Assembly: GCA_004554385.1 (NCBI GenBank)
Contig: SFMO01000142.1
Coordinates: 1-12,614, forward strand
Length of the DNA: 12,614 bases
Direction of reading: 5' to 3'
Source of the DNA: Ruminococcus flavefaciens
GTDB lineage: Bacteria; Bacillota; Clostridia; Oscillospirales; Ruminococcaceae
Shown here: positions 1-7,141 of the stretch, one piece after another
Layout of the letters: each line of letters opens with the position of its first letter
How positions within the stretch are numbered: position 1 is the first letter of the stretch
The notes under the pieces: generated by a model
Seen by the model: the letters and a program-made list of their open reading frames with translations, nothing else
What the model was told of the DNA's origin: nothing
Databases searched by the model: none
Made by a program: the position numbers and the translations under genes

Positions 1-1040
1 TCACCCTCAGTTTTACCGTCACCCGCCTCAAACAAAGGCAAATAGACGTTTTCTGAACTTCGGGTGCCGGTATGGTCAGTAATTTCTACCCACAGCATGC
101 TTCCGTTTTTACTGTCACCCGATTCATCATAAACGAGTTCAAGTATTCGTGAGCCGTGACTTCTGCGCATACTGAATTGCACTCCGTACACTTTTAATTC
201 ATCGGTGTGCTGAACAAGATTGCGAGTCATCCAGTTCGGAGCATACTCACGACTGAATCGTTTGTACATCAGCTTGCAGAGTTCAGTAGCAGAACCTGTG
301 AAACGTTTTTCGTCAACCATGAGATCATGTATGGCGAAAGAGAAAAGGTCGGGCTTATGCTCCGGCACAACATCAACCACGTTCCACCTGTGATTTGCAA
401 GCTCCAAGTTCAATTCAAGGTGTTCAATGTCACGACCTGCGCAGTGCAGTTTAGCTTTTTTGCTGCCGCGCCGTTCTTCGATCATCACCATGATACCGTC
501 AACGCTTCCGATGATACCTGTTGAACCTGACACCATATTGAATGGGTCACTGTCATAACACTTGCGCGTATGATGTACGACAAGTATTGCGACTTTCAGC
601 TTGTCCGCAAGTGATTTAAGTACTGAGAGTTCTTTGTAATCTGAACCGTAATTGACATCAGTATTGCACCTGACCTTCTGCAACGTATCGATGACTATGA
701 CTTTCAAATCAGGAAGCTCCTGTTTACTTTTTTCAAGTTCTTCTTCCAGACCGTTGCCTATTGACTGCGCTTCAATTGCGAAGTTCAAGTTCTCACAGGG
801 TTCGTCTGTGAGTTCGTATATCCTGTTCTGCAAACGAAGGAGGTTGTCCTCAAGACTCAGATACAATACCTGACCAATATTTGTATCACGTTTTAGGAAC
901 TTCTCACCGTTAGCGACTGACAAACACAAGTCCAGTGCTAACCATGACTTGCCTATCTTCGGTGCGCCTGCAAGGATATACAGTCCCGGGTACATCATTT
1001 TGTAGATGATGTACTCCTGTTTTTCCAGCGGAGTTGTCAT
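1..1040 (-). CDS. RepA-like AAA family ATPase, partial (3' end beyond left edge)
   Basis: Not in any closed frame because it runs off the left edge; 346 codons are visible from an ATG at 1040. The protein has a RecA-fold P-loop: Walker A GAPKIGKSW at residues 25-33, Walker B KVIVIDT at 113-119, then VVHHTRK at 154-160 and SGSTGIIGSVD at 171-181, the arrangement seen in hexameric RepA/AAA_25 helicase-like ATPases. Residues about 247-302 (TATEL-type start, RRSHGSRIL end) match the winged-helix tail common in this family on mobile elements. Its role is probably replication or maintenance of an integrated or plasmid-like element, as a cytoplasmic ATPase. The start is uncertain: a strong AAGGAG at 1088-1093 lies 8 bases before an in-frame ATA at 1079, and the extra 13 residues between ATA and ATG look like normal family N-terminus. 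The frame has no ATG, GTG or TTG upstream of 1040 before a stop near 1290. Family call is firm; exact function is inferred. Confidence 0.85.
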   Translation of the reverse strand, partial: MTTPLEKQEYIIYKMMYPGLYILAGAPKIGKSWLALDLCLSVANGEKFLKRDTNIGQVLYLSLEDNLLRLQNRIYELTDEPCENLNFAIEAQSIGNGLEEELEKSKQELPDLKVIVIDTLQKVRCNTDVNYGSDYKELSVLKSLADKLKVAILVVHHTRKCYDSDPFNMVSGSTGIIGSVDGIMVMIEERRGSKKAKLHCAGRDIEHLELNLELANHRWNVVDVVPEHKPDLFSFAIHDLMVDEKRFTGSATELCKLMYKRFSREYAPNWMTRNLVQHTDELKVYGVQFSMRRSHGSRILELVYDESGDSKNGSMLWVEITDHTGTRSSENVYLPLFEAGDGKTEG

Positions 1041-1087
1041 TATGTACTCGCTGTTGTAAATTGTTAATTCGTTTCCTATAAAATCAT

Positions 1088-1093
1088 CTCCTT
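1088..1093 (-). promoter_or_regulatory. Shine-Dalgarno AAGGAG of the AAA ATPase gene, spaced for an ATA codon
   Basis: On the minus strand AAGGAG is followed by 8 bases and then ATA at 1079-1077, in frame with the ATPase. The ATG at 1040 lies 47 bases away and has only a weak purine run (GCGAG) before it. The site therefore argues for initiation at 1079, either at a non-standard AUA codon or at a codon that was once ATG. Confidence 0.55.
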
Positions 1094-1196
1094 CTTTTTT
1101 ATCGGAACACAGCCGACAGCTTTTTTGTAACGAGCAACTGCTCGCGCGAACTATTTGTGTGGGCTGTATCCGACAGATTTCTGCTATCCCAAGTGA

Positions 1197-1225
1197 AAAA
1201 TGTGGGAGCAGTATCCTTATTGCAA
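1197..1225. repeat. 29-base direct repeat, copy 1
   Basis: Begins AAAATGTGGGAGCAG and ends CCTTATTGCAA. It is identical over 29 bases to copy 2, whose start lies 234 bases further on. Similarity continues imperfectly downstream, where both copies have CTGTTTTTG followed by CATAA after about 7 to 10 unrelated bases. The family is not one I recognise. Confidence 0.9.
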
Positions 1226-1369
1226 ATCGGCCTGTTTTTGCATAAGTTTTTGACCGCTCTGAAACGTTTTCCGAAACACAAATTGATTTTTATGAGAACT
1301 GACCTTTGCTCACTAAAATCTGACATTGACCGCAAAGCGCATAGAATAGAGCTTTGTAGTCGTTTTAAC

Positions 1370-1396
1370 TCAAAACTGTTACGATGACAGTTTTGA
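1370..1396. repeat. Perfect 10-bp inverted repeat with 7-base loop
   Basis: TCAAAACTGT at 1370-1379 pairs with ACAGTTTTGA at 1387-1396 across the loop TACGATG. On the plus strand it is followed by ATGTTTTTC, so it could be a weak intrinsic terminator for plus-strand transcription, though the stem is AT-rich and no upstream plus-strand gene is seen. It lies between the two direct repeat copies. Confidence 0.7.
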
Positions 1397-1430
1397 ATGT
1401 TTTTCAGTCTAAAATGTGCATTTCAGAATG

Positions 1431-1459
1431 AAAATGTGGGAGCAGTATCCTTATTGCAA
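1431..1459. repeat. 29-base direct repeat, copy 2
   Basis: Identical to 1197-1225 across 29 bases. The preceding bases (TGAAAA) are shared except for one extra A in copy 1, and CTGTTTTTG plus CATAA recur downstream. Both copies lie in the gene-poor stretch between the ATPase and the DUF6076-like gene. Confidence 0.9.
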
Positions 1460-1991
1460 TTTGAACTGTTTTTGGCACATAAATCAGACACATCACGAAC
1501 GGGTCAGTACAAAAGCACGCGATACATCACGGACCTGCTGCGAACTCACAGTGGTATCCGCCGCACCTTTGCCTGACCGAATCAGAAGCCGCCCGACTGC
1601 ACATCGGACTCATAGACAACCTAAATGCTTGGATGCCCCGGCACACTCCCATTGCCTGCGACGGTTTTATCACGCTCGGACTGTGGCTGAGTGTAAGTAT
1701 CCGTTCCCGACTTTCATCGCTTACTTCACATCTGCGCTATGTGAAACCGGAGATGTTATCGCTCGGCTTTCGCGTCATCGCGCATCTCTGGGCTGGTACG
1801 GCTCATCACCCCACCATCGGAAACAACGTAACTCCTGATCCCATATTCAATTTTCAAGTTTCTGTCCAAGTCCGAAGACTCTTCCTCAGTTTCAATCATA
1901 ACAGACTTTTTTCAGAGAATAAATGCGAAATGAAACTCAAAAGATTTTTCACACTTTCATTCCAAAAAGACTATCATTTCAATATGATGTG

Positions 1992-2000
1992 TGTTATAAT
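1992..2000 (+). promoter_or_regulatory. Extended -10 promoter of the DUF6076-like gene
   Basis: TGTTATAAT combines a perfect TATAAT at 1995-2000 with the upstream TG of an extended -10 element. No good -35 hexamer is visible at 16-18 bases upstream, which is normal for extended -10 promoters. It sits 30 bases before the start codon at 2031, leaving a short leader. Confidence 0.65.
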
Positions 2001-2017
2001 AGTGGTAACCTATCTTT

Positions 2018-2022
2018 GGAGG
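2018..2022 (+). promoter_or_regulatory. Ribosome-binding site GGAGG fixing the start at 2031
   Basis: GGAGG is 8 bases before ATG 2031 and downstream of the -10 element at 1995-2000. This rules out the longer in-frame start at 1923, which would lie upstream of the promoter and has no ribosome-binding site. Confidence 0.8.
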
Positions 2023-2030
2023 TAAAACTT

Positions 2031-3032
2031 ATGTATCTGAGTCGTGGGCTGTACGTTTTCCCAAATAAACATACTATCAGGTGCTTTATGTATGATGGAG
2101 AGGATGCAACCGAGCTGCCTGAGATTACATTTGAGCAGCAGCTGATAGACTTTCTTGAGATCGATCTGACGCCGTTCAACAGACTTCTTGACAAACTGAA
2201 AGCATATACCAGGGATAACACGACTCCTGATGAACTTTTGGGCGTATGCCGAGCTGTTGGATATACTGCTGAGATCTTTTGTCAGGAAGAACCTGTGTAC
2301 AGCTTTCTGCTGTGTACAAAACTGTATGTTGACAGTTATGATATATCAAGTTATGAAGAGCTTTTTGAGCATAAGGATCACGCTGTTGAAATGCTGCGAG
2401 ATATGGTACACACTCAAAACATCTTCTTTACTATCGCTGATGCGTATTGCAGGTTTGAGGGCTCCCATGAGGAGAAGACAACCAAGGCATTCTTAGGCAG
2501 GGAAACAATTTTCAAGTGCCAGTTTGAGCAAGTCATTGCTCATACAGATGTCGGCACGGAAATGTTCCAGATGACAAGACCTAAGCTGCCATACAGCAGA
2601 GGTTATCGCTTTGACAATCTGCCTGCCTATATATGGTACATCTTTTTAAACGCAATGGAATATGGTACGAGTTTCAGCCAATGCGACTATTGCGGACATT
2701 TCTTCAAACCCAAGACAAAGAAAAAGACCCGATACTGTGATCGGGTCAGGACTGAGAACGGACGCACCTGTAAACAGGTAGGTCCGCAGCAGATTTATAA
2801 ATTCAGGCTTCAGCACAGCGAACTGCTGGCTGATTATGACAGAGCTATAAATCGCAACTATCGGCGAGTGGAGCGGTACGAACTAAAGCTTGGAGATGAA
2901 AAGCAGGGCAAGGACTTGTCCTATAACGATTATGCTGACTGGCTCAGGAAGCTCCATACTGCAAAGGTAGCGTTCATGTCAGGAGAGATGTCGGAAGAAG
3001 AGTTCAGGGAGGTTGTTCATCGGATAGATTGA
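2031..3032 (+). CDS. DUF6076-like protein with C-terminal Cys4 zinc-binding motif
   Basis: A 333-residue protein without signal peptide or membrane segment. Residues 1-210 form a domain of unknown function. Residues 218-247 carry C218-x2-C221-x14-C236-x10-C247 (CDYCGHFF, RYCDR, RTCKQ), a zinc-ribbon-like knuckle seen in proteins annotated DUF6076 in Ruminococcus and relatives and resembling CGNR-type zinc fingers. A basic stretch (KPKTKKKTR, 226-234) sits inside the knuckle and suggests nucleic-acid contact. The C-terminus (about 280-333) is charged and helical, with YADWLRKLHTAKVAFMSGEMS. The start was chosen from GGAGG plus an extended -10 promoter. It is transcribed alone and converges on hydA, 42 bases away. 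Function is unknown; a regulatory or RNA/DNA-binding role is an inference from the zinc motif only. The family assignment is from memory of the motif. Confidence 0.75.
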   Translation: MYLSRGLYVFPNKHTIRCFMYDGEDATELPEITFEQQLIDFLEIDLTPFNRLLDKLKAYTRDNTTPDELLGVCRAVGYTAEIFCQEEPVYSFLLCTKLYVDSYDISSYEELFEHKDHAVEMLRDMVHTQNIFFTIADAYCRFEGSHEEKTTKAFLGRETIFKCQFEQVIAHTDVGTEMFQMTRPKLPYSRGYRFDNLPAYIWYIFLNAMEYGTSFSQCDYCGHFFKPKTKKKTRYCDRVRTENGRTCKQVGPQQIYKFRLQHSELLADYDRAINRNYRRVERYELKLGDEKQGKDLSYNDYADWLRKLHTAKVAFMSGEMSEEEFREVVHRID

Positions 3033-3074
3033 TAGTATACTCCCAGCCGCCATATAGTCGGATAACCTGATAGT

Positions 3075-4763
3075 TCAGCTGTTCTTATATTGAACGTGCA
3101 ACAGATGATGAACACTATCCTTGAGAACGGTACTGTAAAGCTCGCTTGTAACAAAATTATCTTGTGAACATTTTATTGCACTTTCCCTGTCGGAGCGGTA
3201 CAGACCTTCTCCACGCTTTATGCGGTGTCTGTGTGAGATATAGGGCTGTCCTGCACCGCTGATACAACCGCCTCTGCAAGCCATTACCTCTACAAGGTCA
3301 TAATGAAGCTCACCATTTTTTATCCCCTCTACAACTCTGCTTGCATTTGCAAGACCGCTGACAATTGCAATATGCAGTTCAGTATCACCATAGGGAAGAT
3401 GCACTTCCTTGACACCGTCCATTCCACGAACTCCCGTATACTCGATCTGTGCAAGTGCCGTTCTTGAATTGTCATTTACGACTTTACGCAGAACGGCTTC
3501 GGTAACTCCGCCTGTAACGCCAAATATAACTCCTGCACCGGAGGCAACTCCGAAAGGCATATCTACTGATTCAGGCTCAAGCTCACCCAGCATTATGCCT
3601 GATTTTTTTATCATTTTAATAAGCTCCTGTGTTGTGATAACATCGTCGGTAACACCGTCAAATTCATCACGCTTGCACTCAAATTTCTTTGCAGTACATG
3701 GCATAAGAGCGATATGATAGTGGCGTTTTTTACCCTCAGGCAGCTTATCCTTGAAGTATTCTTTTACAACTGCCGAGAACATACTCATAGGTGAGCGGCA
3801 GGTTGAAACATTGGAGATCAATTCAGGATATTTCTTTTCAACATACTGCACCCACGCAGGACAGCAGGAGGTGAACAGCGGCAGCTTTTCTCCATTTTTT
3901 ATACGCTCCACAAATTCATTTGCTTCCTCGACAACGGTTAAGTCTGCGCCCGTAGCAGTATCAAAAACTCTGTCAATACCAATGCGATGAAGTGCTGCAA
4001 TTATCCTGCCGAGAGTGTTTTCGCCTACATCAAGTCCAAGCTCCTGACCGATGCCAACACGGACTGCCGGAGCTATCTCACAGGTAACAAAAACGTCGGG
4101 ATCGTCTATCATGTCGAGTACTTTTGAAGTATCGTCCTTGACAATGATAGCTCCCGTAGGACAGGCTGCCGCACACTGTCCGCAGTTTACACAAAGCGAC
4201 TCAGCAATGGGCTTGTTGAAGGCTGTGCTTATAGTAGCATTTGAGCCGCGGAATGCAAAGTCGATAGCTCCGACCCTCTGTATTTCGTTGCACTCACGTA
4301 CACAGTCGCCGCAGAGGATACATTTGCTCGGGTCTCTGACAATACTCGGTGAGGATTCGTCACGCTTAGGCTCGGTCTTGTCGTTGTTGAAGCGGACATT
4401 GGTTATGCCAAACTGAACAGCAAGCTCCTGAAGTGTGCATTTACCGCTGTTTTCACAGGTGGTGCAGTCACGGCAATGACTTGCCAGCAGAAGCTCCAGA
4501 ATACTCTTGCGGTACTTGCGAAGTCTGCTTGTGTTGGTTTTGATTTTCATGCCTGAGCGTGGAACAGTAGAACAAGCAGCCATCATTCTGCCCTTTTCAT
4601 CCTCAACCATGCACATACGGCACGCACCGTAAATTGAAAGGTCGGAATGATAGCAGAATACAGGCAGCTTTATGCCGCTTTTGCTGATGATCTCAAGAAG
4701 ATTTCGCTCCCCCTCTATTTTAACCGGTATACCATCAATTTCAATCATATTTTCAAGCTGCAT
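3075..4763 (-). CDS. hydA: Bifurcating [FeFe]-hydrogenase catalytic subunit HydA
   Basis: Makes H2 at the H-cluster from electrons of NADH and reduced ferredoxin, as part of soluble HydABC. The 562-residue protein shows, in order: an N-terminal [2Fe-2S] domain (C37, C48, C51, C64), a His-ligated [4Fe-4S] site (H96, C100, C103, C109), two ferredoxin-type [4Fe-4S] sites (C148/151/154/158 and C191/194/197/201), then the H-domain. The H-cluster motifs are TSCCPAW (298-304), MPCTAKKFE (354-362) and EVMACRGGCISGAGQP (492-507). Proton-path acids expected near E280/E283 and S320 are present. The last motif has A504 where GGGQP is usual. The protein ends soon after the small-subunit-like tail, so no extra C-terminal cluster domain is present. 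The start ATG follows GGAGG placed at the end of hydB, one base after its stop, so the two are coupled. It is the last gene of the operon; no clear terminator is seen in the 42 bases before the convergent gene. Confidence 0.96.
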   Translation of the reverse strand: MQLENMIEIDGIPVKIEGERNLLEIISKSGIKLPVFCYHSDLSIYGACRMCMVEDEKGRMMAACSTVPRSGMKIKTNTSRLRKYRKSILELLLASHCRDCTTCENSGKCTLQELAVQFGITNVRFNNDKTEPKRDESSPSIVRDPSKCILCGDCVRECNEIQRVGAIDFAFRGSNATISTAFNKPIAESLCVNCGQCAAACPTGAIIVKDDTSKVLDMIDDPDVFVTCEIAPAVRVGIGQELGLDVGENTLGRIIAALHRIGIDRVFDTATGADLTVVEEANEFVERIKNGEKLPLFTSCCPAWVQYVEKKYPELISNVSTCRSPMSMFSAVVKEYFKDKLPEGKKRHYHIALMPCTAKKFECKRDEFDGVTDDVITTQELIKMIKKSGIMLGELEPESVDMPFGVASGAGVIFGVTGGVTEAVLRKVVNDNSRTALAQIEYTGVRGMDGVKEVHLPYGDTELHIAIVSGLANASRVVEGIKNGELHYDLVEVMACRGGCISGAGQPYISHRHRIKRGEGLYRSDRESAIKCSQDNFVTSELYSTVLKDSVHHLLHVQYKNS

Positions 4764-4764
4764 A

Positions 4765-6648
4765 TTATGCCTCCTCTCTTACTGCGCCGAATGAACAGTT
4801 GCTCACACACGCACCGCACTTGATACATTTATCCTGATCTATAACAAATGGCGTCTTGACCTTTCCGCTTATAGCATTCACGGGACAGTTGCGTGCACAT
4901 TTTGAGCAGCCTTTACATTTATCTGCATCTATCACAAATCGTTTCAGCTTGCTGCAAGCTCCTGCAGGACAGCGTTTCTGATAAATATGAGCCTCATACT
5001 CCTCACGGAAATTCTTAATAGTGGAAATAACCGGTGACGGCGCAGTCTTGCCCAGTCCGCAGAGAGCGGTATTTGAAATGGTGTCTGCAAGCTCTTCAAG
5101 CAGTTCTATGTCGCCGTCCTGCCCGTTTCCGGCAGTTATGCGCTCAAGTATCTCAAGCATACGCTTTGTACCCTCACGGCAGGGGACGCACTTTCCGCAG
5201 GACTCATTCTGGGTGAAGTTCATGAAAAAGCGTGCTACCTCCACCATGCAGGTCTTGTCGTCCATTACAACGAGTCCGCCTGAGCCTATCATTGCTCCAA
5301 CGCTTTTCAGCGAGTCGAAGTCCAGCGGAACGTCAAGCTCATTTTCGGTAAGACAACCGCCTGAGGGTCCTCCTATCTGTACAGCCTTGAACTTAGTGCC
5401 GCCTCTCATTCCTCCGCCGATGTCAAATATGACCTCACGCAGAGTTGTTCCCATGGGAACTTCTATAAGTCCCGTGTTCTGAATAGTACCCGTAAGTGCA
5501 AAAGCCTTTGTTCCGGGACTGTTCTCGGGACCTATAGCCTTATACCATGATGCACCCTTGTTGATTATCATGGGGACATTTGCGTATGTTTCAACATTGT
5601 TGAGATTTGTAGGCTTTTCAAAAAGTCCATGCTCAACAGTGCGTGGAGGCTTTACACGAGGCATACCGCGCTTACCCTCGATAGAAGCAGTAAGTGCAGA
5701 TCCCTCACCGCAAACGAATGCTCCTGCACCTCGGTTAATATGGATATGGAAGCTCTTATCGGTTCCAAGGATATTATCTCCGAGGATACCAAGCTCCTCT
5801 GCCTGTGCTATTGCGATACGCAGACGGTCAACTGCAAGGGGATATTCGGCACGCACATAGATATATCCCTCAGAGGAGCCTATGCCTATTCCTGCGATAA
5901 TCATTCCTTCAATCAGACGGTGAGGGTCGCCCTCCATGATAGAGCGATCCATGAATGCTCCGGGGTCACCCTCATCACCGTTACAGACGATGTATTTCGG
6001 AGTCTCTTTCTGAGCTGCACAGGAAGCCCATTTTCTTCCTGCACCAAAGCCTCCGCCTCCTCGCCCTCTGAGATTCGACTCTGAGACCTCCTGAACGATA
6101 GCTTCCGGAGTCAGCTCAAAAAGACATTTTTCAAGGGCAGTATATCCGCCGAATGCGAGATATTCACGAATAGAAGCGGCATTGATGTGTCCGCAGGATT
6201 CAAGTACGGCACGGGTCTGCTTTTCGTAAAACGGGATATTCTCCTGACGCTGGAACACCTCTCCGTTCTGTTTATAAGCAAGGCGCTCAATGTTCTCGCC
6301 GCCGATGATAGTCCTTTCAACTATCTCCTCGCAGTCGCTGACCTTGACCTTTGTATACAGCCAGCCCTGCGGCTCGATACGAACAAGCGGACCCATTTCA
6401 CAGAATCCGTGACAGCCGCTTTTTTTCATTCCAATGACATCTCCGTGCGGTTCGTCCGCAAGCTCAACATCAACAGTAATGCCCTTTGCCTCTATAAGCT
6501 CCTTAAGTCTGTCGAAAACACCCAGAGAACCGCCTGCCACACAGCCCGTTCCACCGCAGACAAGGATCTTCGTTTTTTCCGCGTTCAGGGCTCTTATACA
6601 GACCTGACGGAGAGCATTCAGTTCCTCTCTGGAATTGATCTTACTCAT
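4765..6648 (-). CDS. hydB: Bifurcating hydrogenase NADH/FMN subunit HydB (NuoF-like)
   Basis: The NADH-oxidising, FMN-binding subunit of HydABC. From an ATG at 6648 it has 627 residues. Domains: thioredoxin-like [2Fe-2S] (C31, C36, C79, C83), NuoF-type FMN/NADH domain with RGRGGGGFGAGRKW (194-207), NGDEGDPGAFMDR (223-235) and GAGAFVCGEGSAL (307-319), an SLBB segment (about 380-460), the NuoF [4Fe-4S] site (C484, C487, C490, C530), and a C-terminal two-cluster ferredoxin (C578/581/584/588 and C608/611/614/618). The N- and C-terminal additions to plain NuoF are the mark of HydB in trimeric bifurcating hydrogenases. The ATG at 6648 was preferred to one 21 bases upstream because MSKIN begins a normal N-terminus and AGGAGG lies about 10 bases before it. 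It overlaps the hydC stop by 8 bases, implying coupled translation. The related NADP-dependent formate dehydrogenase subunits are excluded by the neighbouring hydA. Confidence 0.95.
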   Translation of the reverse strand: MSKINSREELNALRQVCIRALNAEKTKILVCGGTGCVAGGSLGVFDRLKELIEAKGITVDVELADEPHGDVIGMKKSGCHGFCEMGPLVRIEPQGWLYTKVKVSDCEEIVERTIIGGENIERLAYKQNGEVFQRQENIPFYEKQTRAVLESCGHINAASIREYLAFGGYTALEKCLFELTPEAIVQEVSESNLRGRGGGGFGAGRKWASCAAQKETPKYIVCNGDEGDPGAFMDRSIMEGDPHRLIEGMIIAGIGIGSSEGYIYVRAEYPLAVDRLRIAIAQAEELGILGDNILGTDKSFHIHINRGAGAFVCGEGSALTASIEGKRGMPRVKPPRTVEHGLFEKPTNLNNVETYANVPMIINKGASWYKAIGPENSPGTKAFALTGTIQNTGLIEVPMGTTLREVIFDIGGGMRGGTKFKAVQIGGPSGGCLTENELDVPLDFDSLKSVGAMIGSGGLVVMDDKTCMVEVARFFMNFTQNESCGKCVPCREGTKRMLEILERITAGNGQDGDIELLEELADTISNTALCGLGKTAPSPVISTIKNFREEYEAHIYQKRCPAGACSKLKRFVIDADKCKGCSKCARNCPVNAISGKVKTPFVIDQDKCIKCGACVSNCSFGAVREEA

Positions 6649-7141
6649 TATTCTCCGCCTCCTTTGCAATTATTTCTTTCAGTTCGTTCAGAAGCTCTGC
6701 CGCCTTATCCGGGGTCATTGCAGGATAAACATCACCGTTCACTGTAAGTACAGGAGCAAGTCCGCAGGCTCCCAGACATGAAACAGTCTCAACAGTGAAG
6801 TTAAGATCATCGGTAGTTTTCTTATCCTCGCTGAGACCAAGCTCGTCACGGAGCTTGTTAAGTATCGGCAGAGAGCCTCTGACGTGACAGGCAGTTCCGT
6901 CACAGCAGCGAATGACATACTTTCCCTTTGGCTCCAGAGAGAAATTCTCATAGAACGTTGCAACTCCGTAAAGCCTTGCCTCGCCTACATTTATAGCCTT
7001 TGCCACATAGGAAAATATCTCCTCGGGCAGATAGTGATAGTGCTCCTGGATATCCTGCAATATTGCTATCGTAGAATTTTCATTTGCAGGATATTTTGCA
7101 AGAATACTGTCAACTATGGTAAAATCGAACTCTTTCTTCAT
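6641..7141 (-). CDS. hydC: Bifurcating hydrogenase [2Fe-2S] subunit HydC (NuoE-like)
   Basis: The small electron-transfer subunit of HydABC, 166 residues, normal for NuoE/HydC. The thioredoxin-like [2Fe-2S] domain has C80 and C85 (CDGTACHVRGS) and C122 and C126 (SCLGACGLAP), with the family motif GVATFYENFSLEPKGK at 59-74. The N-terminal helical part (about 8-58) matches the NuoE helical bundle. The start ATG overlaps the TGA of nfnB as ATGA, and its own stop overlaps the hydB start, so it is coupled on both sides. Gene order hydC-hydB-hydA is the usual one for this complex. It is preceded by nfnB rather than by a promoter, so its expression depends on the upstream nfn genes unless an internal promoter exists. 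Confidence 0.94.
   Translation of the reverse strand: MKKEFDFTIVDSILAKYPANENSTIAILQDIQEHYHYLPEEIFSYVAKAINVGEARLYGVATFYENFSLEPKGKYVIRCCDGTACHVRGSLPILNKLRDELGLSEDKKTTDDLNFTVETVSCLGACGLAPVLTVNGDVYPAMTPDKAAELLNELKEIIAKEAENNE

Larger units (their letters stand above)
1041..2030. other. Gene-poor accessory stretch with repeats, hairpins and doubtful open frames
   Basis: About 990 bases between the ATPase and the DUF6076-like gene hold no gene I can support. Within it lie a near-palindrome CGAGCAACTGCTCG at 1131-1144, two copies of a 29-base direct repeat (1197-1225, 1431-1459), a 10-bp stem at 1370-1396 and a 7-bp stem TTCACAT/ATGTGAA at 1725-1745. From about 1500 to 1840 the plus strand becomes C-rich and two plus frames stay open at once (one from about 1483 to 2025, one 1416-1838), while the minus strand has stops in all three frames. 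Simultaneous open frames plus unusual base content fit non-coding or decayed sequence better than a gene. A weak helix-turn-helix-like string (LTESEAARLHIG, plus frame near 1573-1608) might be an excisionase remnant; this is a guess. Confidence 0.5.

Noticed and set aside
1099..1335. 78-codon minus-strand open frame before the ATPase
   Set aside because: It has no ribosome-binding site, lies across the repeat copy, and its frame differs from that of the ATPase; composition looks non-coding.
1197..1459. CRISPR array
   Set aside because: Only two repeat copies are present, over 200 bases apart, with no regular spacers and no cas gene in the window.
1416..1838. 140-codon plus-strand open frame
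   Set aside because: It overlaps another open frame on the same strand in C-rich sequence, has no ribosome-binding site, and its translation is rich in His, Arg, Cys and Ser without any recognisable fold.
1923..2030. Upstream in-frame start of the DUF6076-like gene
   Set aside because: The extended -10 element at 1992-2000 and GGAGG at 2018-2022 lie downstream of it, so ATG 2031 is the better start.
3033..3074. Bidirectional terminator between the convergent DUF6076-like gene and hydA
   Set aside because: I searched for a stem with a T run and saw only short, imperfect pairings.
5021..5482. Long plus-strand open frames opposite hydB and the other operon genes
   Set aside because: They are antisense shadows of well-supported genes with full sets of catalytic and cluster motifs, and lack ribosome-binding sites.
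6649..6669. Upstream in-frame ATG for hydB
   Set aside because: It would add an Arg-rich MQRRRRI leader and deepen the overlap with hydC; ATG 6648 is better placed after AGGAGG.
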